A program made the translations under genes and the position numbers. The notes under the pieces are model-generated. The model searched no databases and was not told the origin of the DNA. It saw nothing but the letters and a program-made list of their open reading frames with translations. From Anammoximicrobium sp032229885 (lineage in GTDB: Bacteria > Planctomycetota > Planctomycetia > Pirellulales > Pirellulaceae): DNA of 21,600 nt. Where the stretch lies: assembly GCA_032229885.1 (NCBI GenBank), contig JAVYAJ010000348.1, positions 1-21,600 of the forward strand, given 5' to 3'. Below are positions 15,318 through 21,600 of the stretch, piece by piece. Numbering within the stretch: position 1 is the stretch's first letter; the number at the start of each line of letters is the position of its first letter.

Positions 15318-16094
15318 ATGGCTAAGCCTCGAGTGTTGGTGCTGCGGGCGCCCGGGACGAACTGCGGCTACGAGACGGCGTATGCTTTTGCGCAGGCGGG
15401 CGGAATCGCCGAAGTGTGTCACGTCAATCGGTTTCTGGACCGGCCGGCAATGTCCCGAGACTTCCAGATCCTGTGCGTGCCTGGTGGGTTCAGCTACGGC
15501 GACGATGTGACTGCCGGGCGGATCTTGGGCAATTTGTTCCAGCATCATCTGCAGGACGCGATGGCCGAATTCAAGGATGCGGGCAAACTGATTCTGGGAA
15601 TTTGCAACGGATTCCAGGCCCTGATCAAATCGGGCCTCTTGCTGGCAAGCGACGGCAACGGCGTGCGCGCCACCCTGTGCTCGAACGACTCGGGCCGCTA
15701 CGAGGATCGTTGGGTCCATCTGGCGGTGGACGGCGACCGATGCGTGTTCCTGCGCGGCCTGAGCCAGTTGGAGCTGCCGGTCGCCCACGCCGAGGGCAAG
15801 TTCGTCGCGCGCGACGCGACGGAACTGCAACGCCTGGCGAACGCAGGCCAACTGGTCCTGCGGTATGTGAGTCCGACCGGATCCGAAGACCCATCGTTTC
15901 CCACGAATCCCAATGGCTCGCAGGCCAACGTCGCGGGCATTTGCGACGAGACAGGCCGCGTGCTCGGCCTGATGCCGCACCCCGAACGGAACATCGACCC
16001 GCTGCACCATCCGCACTGGACACGACGCCCCCAGCCGCGCCAGGGCGATGGTTTGCGACTGTTTCAGAATGCCGTCGAATTCTTCGCAGCCTGA
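15318..16094 (+). CDS. purQ: FGAM synthase glutaminase subunit
   Basis: 258 residues, a class I glutamine amidotransferase that releases ammonia from glutamine and feeds PurL. Catalytic triad: C96 in 'LGICNGFQAL', and H221 and E223 in 'MPHPERNIDP'. 'PGGFSYGDD' (55-63) is a PurQ signature. The length is a little above Bacillus PurQ (about 227), with a longer C-terminal part. The ATG at 15318 is supported by GAGG (15308-15311) six bases upstream, overlapping the purL stop; an earlier in-frame start inside purL lacks support. Eight bases separate it from purL, so the two are co-transcribed. No separate purS gene is present in the window, consistent with the PurS-like fusion on PurL. Confidence 0.95.
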   Translation: MAKPRVLVLRAPGTNCGYETAYAFAQAGGIAEVCHVNRFLDRPAMSRDFQILCVPGGFSYGDDVTAGRILGNLFQHHLQDAMAEFKDAGKLILGICNGFQALIKSGLLLASDGNGVRATLCSNDSGRYEDRWVHLAVDGDRCVFLRGLSQLELPVAHAEGKFVARDATELQRLANAGQLVLRYVSPTGSEDPSFPTNPNGSQANVAGICDETGRVLGLMPHPERNIDPLHHPHWTRRPQPRQGDGLRLFQNAVEFFAA

Positions 16095-16184
16095 CATGGC
16101 CTTCAACATCGGCTGGTCCGCGCGCACCCCGCAGCACGCCGTTTGTCTCCGTCCGGCCCGCTCTCGCGCGTGGCTTGCAAACGC

Positions 16185-16202
16185 CGACAATTGATCGACA
16201 AT
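16185..16202. repeat. Direct repeat CGACAAT with 11-base period
   Basis: CGACAAT occurs twice (16185-16191 and 16196-16202), separated by TGAT, so the copies fall about one helical turn apart. It lies in the 226-base gap between purQ and the DUF1559 gene, about 120 bases ahead of the latter. It could be a regulator site, but with only seven bases per copy chance is possible. Confidence 0.25.
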
Positions 16203-16308
16203 AGCACGATCGACGGCGTGTCTCGGTCCTGGCCAGCGGCTTGTCGATGGATGCAATCTACGCGAGTCCAAATACATCCAGACTGAACGCGTCTTTTTTT
16301 CTATGACC

Positions 16309-16315
16309 GAGAGGG
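16309..16315 (+). promoter_or_regulatory. Shine-Dalgarno site deciding the DUF1559 start
   Basis: GAGAGGG lies five bases before the ATG at 16321. The in-frame ATG at 16303 has only a T-run upstream (CTTTTTTTC), so 16321 is the better start. Confidence 0.65.
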
Positions 16316-16320
16316 TGGGC

Positions 16321-17331
16321 ATGGCGAATTCTTACTTCCGATCCTGGCGCAGCGGACATCCGCGCCGCGGCTTCACGCTGGTCGAGTTGTTGGTAGTCAT
16401 CGCGATTATCGGCATCCTGGTCGCGCTGCTGCTGCCGGCGATCCAGGCGGCGCGCGAAGCTGCGCGGCGCACCCAGTGTCAGAACAATCTCAAGCAGATC
16501 GGCTTGGCGCTGCAGAACTACCTAGACACACACAAGACATTTCCGATCGGCAGCGCATACAACTACGCGTCGTCTTGGCTGCTGGCGCTCCTTCCCTACG
16601 TCGAGCAACGCGCGTTGTACGATCAATTTCTGTTCGTAGAGAATCGTGGCGGAATGACGCGGGATGCGCCGGCTGCAAACAAAACGCTCCTCGCTGACCA
16701 AGTGATTCCGACGTACCTGTGCCCGTCGAGTCCGCTCGAGATACTGAGCCGCGACGCTATTTCACCACGATGGTGTTCGGCCAACTATCTGGGCATCGCC
16801 GGAGCGCCGACGCCGACTCTGACGGCGTCCACAACGACCGGCAATAAGTGTATCCAGGGCAAGTACGGTTATGTCTGCTCGAACGGAATCCTGCCGCCGA
16901 ACCTGGCGATCCGCGGCGCTGAGATCAAGGACGGCACGTCGAACACGATGATCGTCGGCGAGCAATCCGATTTTTGCACCGATGCGTCCGGCGCGCGTGT
17001 CGATCTGCGGAACTCGTGGCGTTGGGGATTTGCGATGGGCGCCGGCTCGAGAGGCTATCCGGGCACATCGAATTGGACCAGCACGATCGAGAACGATTGT
17101 CACAATGTCACCACGATTCGCTATGCCGTGAACTTCAAGACCAAGACGAACGACGCCGGAGGCCAGGTGGAATACGGCACGAACAATGCGATTCAGTCGG
17201 CGCACCCCGGCGGCGCCTTCGTGGCGATGGCCGATGGCAGCGTCCGTTTCCTGGCGGACAGCGTCGACGTCGCCAAAGTCCTTTGTCTGTTGGCGGCCCG
17301 AAACGATGGCCTTGCCGTAGCCGATTTTTGA
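16321..17331 (+). CDS. DUF1559 protein with prepilin-like N-terminus
   Basis: 336 residues. The basic leader (1-17, ending 'HPRRG') is cut after G17; F18 becomes residue +1 and E22 is the +5 glutamate. A hydrophobic helix and then 'QAAREAARRTQCQNNLKQIG' follow, nearly the same as in the other DUF1559 protein of this window (9452-10417). Later marks are 'DGTSNTMIVGEQ' and 'HPGGAFVAMADGSVRFL'. The body differs from the first member, so they are paralogs with a conserved export segment. The start at 16321 is preferred over 16303 because of the Shine-Dalgarno between them. The downstream neighbour is a small lipoprotein, as for the other copy. Function unknown; probably assembled or released by a type II secretion-like system (inference). 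Confidence 0.95.
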   Translation: MANSYFRSWRSGHPRRGFTLVELLVVIAIIGILVALLLPAIQAAREAARRTQCQNNLKQIGLALQNYLDTHKTFPIGSAYNYASSWLLALLPYVEQRALYDQFLFVENRGGMTRDAPAANKTLLADQVIPTYLCPSSPLEILSRDAISPRWCSANYLGIAGAPTPTLTASTTTGNKCIQGKYGYVCSNGILPPNLAIRGAEIKDGTSNTMIVGEQSDFCTDASGARVDLRNSWRWGFAMGAGSRGYPGTSNWTSTIENDCHNVTTIRYAVNFKTKTNDAGGQVEYGTNNAIQSAHPGGAFVAMADGSVRFLADSVDVAKVLCLLAARNDGLAVADF

Positions 17332-17445
17332 TGTTCTTGATGCGTCTCGAGTGTCCGCGTTCCCGATCGGCGCGCCGCTGCGCAGCCGGCGATTCCCGGC
17401 GGGCGTCCGGACACGCCGCCTCGCCCTAGCTTTCTCGGTATCGCT

Positions 17446-17886
17446 ATGCCACGAACATTCCTCGCCAAGACGTTCACAACCCCTCGAACCGCCGGGATCA
17501 TCCTGTGCTGCGTGGCGATAGGCTGTTTCGGAGGCCCACGCGTATCCATCGTCCCCGTTGCGGGCCATGTCACATTGGGCGACAAACCCGTAGCCGATGC
17601 GGTGATCTTGTTCGAGAATCCGAACGCCGGTTTTGCCGCGACCGCCGTGATCCAGGCGGATGGTAGTTACCATCTGCGTTCACAATATGGGGATGGAATC
17701 CCGCCCGGAAAGTACACTGTCTCCGTCTCGCCGCCTGCTGGACGAGACGAAATGGATCGCCCGGTCACGCCTAGCCCCGCCGCGGCGGCGATTCCCGAGC
17801 GATACCACCTTACCCAGACCAGCGGTTTGACCGCTGACGTCGAGGCTGGCAAAAGCAGTTACGACTTTAAGCTGGATGCCTCTTAG
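17446..17886 (+). CDS. Small transthyretin/Cna-B-like lipoprotein
   Basis: 146 residues. A short basic start and a hydrophobic stretch end in 'CVAIGC', so it is probably a lipoprotein with C27 as the lipid site, although the residues before the cysteine are not the ideal lipobox. The mature part is one short beta-sandwich-like domain: 'VAGHVTLGDKPVADAVILF', 'AVIQADGSYHLR' and 'GIPPGKYTVSVSPP'. This is the same pattern as the lipoprotein at 8515-8982. It lies 114 bases after a DUF1559 gene on the same strand. The ATG at 17446 has no good Shine-Dalgarno, so the start is less sure than the frame. Function unknown. Confidence 0.83.
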   Translation: MPRTFLAKTFTTPRTAGIILCCVAIGCFGGPRVSIVPVAGHVTLGDKPVADAVILFENPNAGFAATAVIQADGSYHLRSQYGDGIPPGKYTVSVSPPAGRDEMDRPVTPSPAAAAIPERYHLTQTSGLTADVEAGKSSYDFKLDAS

Positions 17887-18231
17887 CAAACACACGCTGT
17901 GCGCCCAAACGTATCCAGCGTTGTTCCGCGGGCGGCCGCGGCGCGTGCGTGCTGCGACTGGGCGGTAGGCCCTAGGTGTGTCGAGCGTTGCGCCCTGTGG
18001 CCTTCGCCGTCGCGCACGGTCAGTGGCTGCGATTGCAGACCATGCGCATCGTCGTGTGTGCGCTGCGAGCGAACGAGCCGTGTGGACGTGCCGTGGTTCG
18101 GCTGCCCGCGATCGTAAGCGCGTTGTGCGACGCCGCGCCAAGCTCGACCAGCGGATTTCGCCACGGTCAAAGCGCGATCGGTCGGCGTGCGGGCCGTGCA
18201 ACACAGCCTTTCTTTCCGGAGGTTTGCCGTC
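17887..18231. other. Gene-free stretch ahead of the LVIVD genes
   Basis: No gene is supported in these 345 bases. The frames are short, cysteine- and arginine-rich and without motifs. The right edge holds GGAGG (18218-18222), the ribosome binding site of the first LVIVD gene. No clear promoter or hairpin stands out. Confidence 0.55.
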
Positions 18232-19299
18232 ATGCGTGACCTTGCGGCTTGGTTGCTTGTCCTGGTGGGCTTCATCACTGCCACATCTGGCCCGGCGTGG
18301 GCCGACTCGCCGTTCATTGGCCAACTGGTCGATCCGGTTCGACTGCGCGGCGTCGAGGATGTCTTTTTGGACGGCGACAGGGCATATCTCCCGTGTCGCG
18401 AAGGGCATCGCCTGACCGTCTGCTCGATCGAAGATCCCGCCCAGCCGCGGATTCTCGGCTGTTTTACACACCCGGACCTGGACCACGCGGCCGGATTTGC
18501 CCTGGACGAAACGACGGCCTATGTCACCTCGAACGGAAACCACCAACTGTTCATCTTGGATGTGTCCGACGCTGCGAATATCAAGCTGATCGGCAAAGTG
18601 TCGATCGGCGCGGCGGATGGACCACGTTTGCTGTACAAGGTCGCGTACCGCGACGGCTATTGCTATGTGGCGCTTCAGCAGGCCAAGCGGATGTACGTGG
18701 TGGACGTGCATGACAAAACCCAGCCGCGGGTTGTGGCCGAGGTTCCAGTCACGACGGATGACGACGGGCCGTTCAGCGTGGTGCTGCGCGAGCAATACGC
18801 GCTCGTGGGCACGTTGTTCGGACGTCGCAACCGGCTGGCGATCGTCGACATCGCTGACCCGCTCAGGCCGCGACTCGCCGGCAGCCTCCAGTCTCCGCTG
18901 ATCAGCCAGGTCAGTGGAAAGCTGATCGGAGACCGGTACGTCGTAGCGTGCTGGGACCGCAATACGCTGCTGGTCATCGACGTGTCGCAGATAACCCAGC
19001 CGCGTATCGCGGGGGCGCTGCAGGACGCGCGGCTCGGAAAGCCCAATCGGTGCGAAGTCGTCGGAGATCGCGCCTACCTGCCGATGGTCGCCGGCGACGG
19101 GGTAGCGGTCGTCGACATCTCGGATCCCGCCCAGCCGCGGTTCGTGAGGTCGTTGATCCATCCTGTTTTGAAGAAGACGTATGGAATTGCCGCTCGCGGC
19201 GACCTGCTGTTCGTCGGAGCGCGCGAGGGCAACAGCCTGGTGGTCATCGATCGCCGCACGCTCGAAGACAACGCCGCGCAAGGCTCGCAGCCCGAGTGA
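18232..19299 (+). CDS. Exported LVIVD-repeat beta-propeller protein (copy 1)
   Basis: 355 residues. The signal peptide (1-24) ends 'GPAWA' before D25. The rest is a chain of repeats of about 45 residues with the LVIVD pattern: 'RLTVCSIEDPAQPRILG', 'QLFILDVSDAANIKLIG', 'RMYVVDVHDKTQPRVVA', 'RLAIVDIADPLRPRLAG', 'LLVIDVSQITQPRIAG', 'GVAVVDISDPAQPRFV' and a final 'LVVIDRR'. About seven blades suggest a beta-propeller in the periplasm or outside. GGAGG lies nine bases before the ATG at 18232, which fixes the start. A close paralog follows 128 bases downstream. LVIVD proteins have no established activity; most likely binding or scaffold (inference). Confidence 0.88.
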   Translation: MRDLAAWLLVLVGFITATSGPAWADSPFIGQLVDPVRLRGVEDVFLDGDRAYLPCREGHRLTVCSIEDPAQPRILGCFTHPDLDHAAGFALDETTAYVTSNGNHQLFILDVSDAANIKLIGKVSIGAADGPRLLYKVAYRDGYCYVALQQAKRMYVVDVHDKTQPRVVAEVPVTTDDDGPFSVVLREQYALVGTLFGRRNRLAIVDIADPLRPRLAGSLQSPLISQVSGKLIGDRYVVACWDRNTLLVIDVSQITQPRIAGALQDARLGKPNRCEVVGDRAYLPMVAGDGVAVVDISDPAQPRFVRSLIHPVLKKTYGIAARGDLLFVGAREGNSLVVIDRRTLEDNAAQGSQPE

Positions 19300-19316
19300 C
19301 TTGCGAGCCGTTTCCC

Positions 19317-19373
19317 GGCGGCCCTCGGGGCCGCCTCGCCGCGTTTGGCCGCCGCAACCGATCGGCGGTTGCG
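19317..19373. repeat. Two strong hairpins between the LVIVD paralogs
   Basis: Hairpin 1: GGCGGCC (19317-19323), loop CTCGG, GGCCGCC (19329-19335). Hairpin 2: CGCAACCG (19353-19360), loop ATCGG, CGGTTGCG (19366-19373). Both are perfect and only 17 bases apart, starting 18 bases after the stop of copy 1. No T-run follows. They may end or pause transcription, or protect the upstream message. Confidence 0.55.
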
Positions 19374-19427
19374 ACCATCGGAGAACCGAGCAACAATCAT
19401 CCCACACGATTTCGGGGAAGACGACCG

Positions 19428-20504
19428 ATGAGCATTCTGCATCGAATCTTTATGCTCGTGTTTGTGCTGTCCCCGTATTTGGCGCGGCCGTGTTGGGGTC
19501 AGCCGCCGCAACCCCAACTGCCCATCGTCGGATACCTCGTCGACAGCGAGCAGCTAAACGGCGTAGAGGACGTGTTCCTCAGAGACGATCTGGCGTATCT
19601 GCCCTGTCGCGAAGGCCATCGGCTGACCGTCTGTTCGATCCAAGACCCCACTCGGCCGCGGATCGTCGGAACGTTCCGCGATCCCGACTTGGATCACATT
19701 ACCGGATTCGCGCGAGACGGTGACACGGTGTATCTGGCTTCGGCGAACAGCCAATATCTACTGATCGTGAATGTGTCGGACCCGACGGCCATGCATCTGC
19801 TCGGCAAGGTTCGGATCGGCCAGCCGAACAGCACCGGCCCGCTGTACAAAATCGCCTATCGCGACGGCTTTTGTTATATGTCGCATCAGCGCGAGAAACG
19901 CATGTACGTTGTCGATGTGCATGACACGGCCCATCCTCGTGTCGTCGGCAACGTACAGGTCACAACCGAAGACGACGGCGCGTACTGTGTCACGTTGCAC
20001 GGCGATTACGCGCTGGTGGGAACGGTTTTCGGCTCGAAGAATCGTCTGGCCGTGGTCAATGTGCGCGAGCCCTCCCGTCCGCGGCTCGTCGGCGAAGTGC
20101 AGGGGCCGAATCTGTGTCAGGTGATCGGCGCGGTTGTCGGCGACCGGCTGTTTGCGGCCTGCTGGGTTCGCAACACGATGCTCGTCCTGAACCTGTCCGG
20201 CCTGTCGGACACGACCATGCCGCGTATCGAGGGCAAGTTGGTCGACCCGCGCCTGGGCGAACCGAACCGCTGTGCGGTGATCGGAGACCGCGCGTATCTG
20301 CCCATGGTCAAGCGGGACGGCGTCGCGGTCGTCGATATTTCAAACCCAGCCGAACCGCGTTTCGTCACGTCGTTCAGCCATCCGCTGATGAAGCGAACGT
20401 ACGGCTCGGCGGCCCGCGGCGACTATGTCTATTTGGGGGCGCGTCACGGAGACAGCCTCGTCATCCTGAACCGCCACGAACTCGAAAAGCTTCGGACCGA
20501 CTGA
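19428..20504 (+). CDS. Exported LVIVD-repeat beta-propeller protein (copy 2)
   Basis: 358 residues. A hydrophobic signal peptide (about 1-24, 'MLVFVLSPYLARPCWG') is followed by a proline/glutamine-rich spacer and then the same repeat series as copy 1: 'RLTVCSIQDPTRPRIVG', 'LLIVNVSDPTAMHLLG', 'RMYVVDVHDTAHPRVVG', 'RLAVVNVREPSRPRLVG', 'GVAVVDISNPAEPRFV'. In the segment starting GVEDVFL, 31 of 39 residues equal those of copy 1, so the genes arose by duplication. GGGGAAG (19414-19420) precedes the ATG at 19428. A longer in-frame reading back into copy 1 is not supported. Likely periplasmic or surface; function unknown. Confidence 0.88.
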   Translation: MSILHRIFMLVFVLSPYLARPCWGQPPQPQLPIVGYLVDSEQLNGVEDVFLRDDLAYLPCREGHRLTVCSIQDPTRPRIVGTFRDPDLDHITGFARDGDTVYLASANSQYLLIVNVSDPTAMHLLGKVRIGQPNSTGPLYKIAYRDGFCYMSHQREKRMYVVDVHDTAHPRVVGNVQVTTEDDGAYCVTLHGDYALVGTVFGSKNRLAVVNVREPSRPRLVGEVQGPNLCQVIGAVVGDRLFAACWVRNTMLVLNLSGLSDTTMPRIEGKLVDPRLGEPNRCAVIGDRAYLPMVKRDGVAVVDISNPAEPRFVTSFSHPLMKRTYGSAARGDYVYLGARHGDSLVILNRHELEKLRTD

Positions 20505-20518
20505 AGTCGGCGCCGGGG

Positions 20519-20580
20519 CGCGAACCACCGCAGTCCCATCCGCAGCACCCGGCGATGGCCTGCCGCGCAAGTGGTTCGCG
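20519..20580. terminator. 10-bp inverted repeat in convergent gap
   Basis: CGCGAACCAC (20519-20528) and its exact complement GTGGTTCGCG (20571-20580) flank 42 bases in the gap between the plus-strand LVIVD gene and minus-strand thiD. It could form one long-loop stem serving both converging transcripts. There is no T-run on either side and the spacer is long, so the terminator role is tentative. Confidence 0.35.
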
Positions 20581-20613
20581 ATGATGCAGACAATCCGCAT
20601 TTGGCCGCGCGCG

Positions 20614-21405
20614 TCAATCCGCGTCGCCAGTCGAGGCGAACAGGTTGATCGGTCCACAGCCGCCGCCGAGCGCCGGATTGGTTTCAATCGCTCGCGCAAC
20701 AAAGCGTTTGGCGCGCTCGACTGCCGTCGGTAGATCTTCGCCGAGCGCCAGTCGTGCCGTGATCGCGGCCGAGTACACACAGCCTGTCCCGTGGGTATGC
20801 ACTGTCGAGAAACGCGGGCTGGTGAAACGGTGTATCCGACCTGCGGCCCACAGGATATCGACGGCCTCGCCCGCGAGGTGGCCCCCTTTGACCAGAACAT
20901 TCTTTGCGCCCAAGTCGCCGATCGCGCGGGCCGCATCCTCCATGCCCGCCAGATCTTCGACGCGCCGCCCGGACAACACGGCGGCTTCCATCAGGTTCGG
21001 CGTCACGAGCGTCGCCAGCGGCAGCAGACGCGCCGCCAACGCGGACGCGGCCGAATCATCGATCAACGTGGCCCCGTGTTTGCTGATCATCACCGGATCG
21101 ATGATCAACGGAAAGCCCAATCCCGTGGCGCGGTCGGCGACCGCCTCGACAACCGCCGCGTTTCCCAAGGCTCCTGTCTTCGCCGCGGCGACGGGCAAGT
21201 CGCCGGTGACCGCGTCGAGCTGCGCGATCACCATCGACGGCTCCAGAACCGAGACGTCCGCGACGGATCGCGTGTTCTGCACCGTCAACAGCGTCACCAC
21301 GCTGGCGCCGTACACACCGTGCTGATGAAACGTCTTCAAGTCCGCCTGCAACCCCGCGCCGCCCGACGGGTCCGAGCCGGCAATCGTCAACGCAACCACG
21401 GTCAT
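20614..21405 (-). CDS. thiD: Hydroxymethylpyrimidine/phosphomethylpyrimidine kinase
   Basis: 263 residues, the normal length for ThiD. It phosphorylates HMP and then HMP-P to HMP-PP for thiamine synthesis in the cytoplasm. Ribokinase-fold marks: 'IAGSDPSGGAGLQADLKTF' (8-26), Q43-N44 in the pyrimidine-binding region, 'KTGAL' (76-80), 'IDPVMISKHG' (102-111), 'LVKGGH' (171-176), and the anion hole 'HGTGCVYSAA' (205-214) with C209. It is not fused to ThiE or TenA. The ATG at 21405 has a purine-rich AGGGGAAGG just upstream. It is transcribed toward the LVIVD genes and is alone here; no other thi gene and no TPP riboswitch was found in the 195 bases upstream. Confidence 0.95.
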   Translation of the reverse strand: MTVVALTIAGSDPSGGAGLQADLKTFHQHGVYGASVVTLLTVQNTRSVADVSVLEPSMVIAQLDAVTGDLPVAAAKTGALGNAAVVEAVADRATGLGFPLIIDPVMISKHGATLIDDSAASALAARLLPLATLVTPNLMEAAVLSGRRVEDLAGMEDAARAIGDLGAKNVLVKGGHLAGEAVDILWAAGRIHRFTSPRFSTVHTHGTGCVYSAAITARLALGEDLPTAVERAKRFVARAIETNPALGGGCGPINLFASTGDAD

Positions 21406-21513
21406 AGCCTTCCCCTACGCTCACAACGCCCAAAACACACGTATTGCATCGATCGCCAAACCTCTACCAATCGCCACCGCACCCGATAAGACGGTCTTCT
21501 AGACTGAAGTTCC

Positions 21514-21555
21514 TTTTTTGAAACGCGTAGTTTTGCCGTGTTTTTTGGGGTTTTT
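21514..21555. promoter_or_regulatory. Phased T-tracts upstream of thiD
   Basis: Four T-runs (A-runs on the thiD strand) lie at 21514-21519, 21531-21534, 21541-21546 and 21551-21555. The last three are centred 10-11 bases apart, close to the helical repeat, as in bent DNA. This stands out in an otherwise GC-rich window. It may be part of the control region of thiD or of a gene beyond the right edge. Confidence 0.35.
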
Positions 21556-21600
21556 GCTCGAATTCGGGGCGCAGGCTCTGCCTACGCGGTGATGGACTGG

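Noticed and set aside
17680..19407. 575-residue minus-strand frame opposite the first LVIVD gene
   Set aside because: It shows a repetitive look only because it mirrors the LVIVD repeats; no start signal or family similarity.
21406..21600. TPP riboswitch upstream of thiD
   Set aside because: I looked for the conserved CUGAGA and ACCUGAUC-type elements on the minus strand and did not find them.
1..21600. tRNA or rRNA genes
   Set aside because: No cloverleaf with a GGTTCGAATCC-like T-arm was found in the gaps, and no rRNA-like sequence. The 'ggttcgagtc' near 815 is inside the kinase gene.

Overview
The window looks like a chromosomal segment of a GC-rich planctomycete, probably of the Pirellulales type. 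The main clues are two DUF1559 proteins with the typical type III (prepilin-like) leader, a Pkn-type Ser/Thr kinase carrying the planctomycete N-terminal extension, LVIVD-repeat exported proteins, small transthyretin/Cna-B-like lipoproteins, and an 'AAGCGTAAGCGAGGGA' hairpin repeat that I recall as common between genes in this group. The assignment is by family recognition only; no search was run.

Layout. 1-454: no gene, several short hairpins. 455-5464 (minus strand): a compact cluster transcribed sdhC, sdhA, sdhB, then a tail-anchored Ser/Thr kinase. The three sdh genes encode a type-B succinate:quinone oxidoreductase with one five-helix diheme cytochrome b, as found in menaquinone users. 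5465-5599: a divergent control region with overlapping back-to-back promoter candidates and a perfect 14-bp palindrome. 5600-8295 (plus): a stand-alone receiver domain, a PIG-L/LmbE-type deacetylase, and a Tat-exported probable TIM-barrel protein. 8515-10417 (minus): a DUF1559 protein and, downstream, a small lipoprotein. 10673-10984: remnant of an IS1182-like transposase. 11416-16094 (plus): tyrA (prephenate dehydrogenase), purL and purQ, closely spaced. PurL carries a fused tandem PurS-like N-terminus while its glutaminase PurQ is separate. 16321-17886 (plus): a second DUF1559 + lipoprotein pair. 18232-20504 (plus): two tandem paralogous exported LVIVD-repeat proteins separated by two strong hairpins. 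20614-21405 (minus): thiD. 21406-21600: upstream region of thiD with phased T-tracts.

Most of the window is core metabolism (TCA cycle/respiration, tyrosine, purine and thiamine synthesis) mixed with planctomycete surface or export families of unknown role. I do not see a defence island, CRISPR array, prophage or biosynthetic cluster. The items most worth a second look are the kinase attached to the sdh operon with its palindromic control region, the tandem LVIVD paralogs, the repeated DUF1559-lipoprotein pairing, and the several short repeat families between genes.
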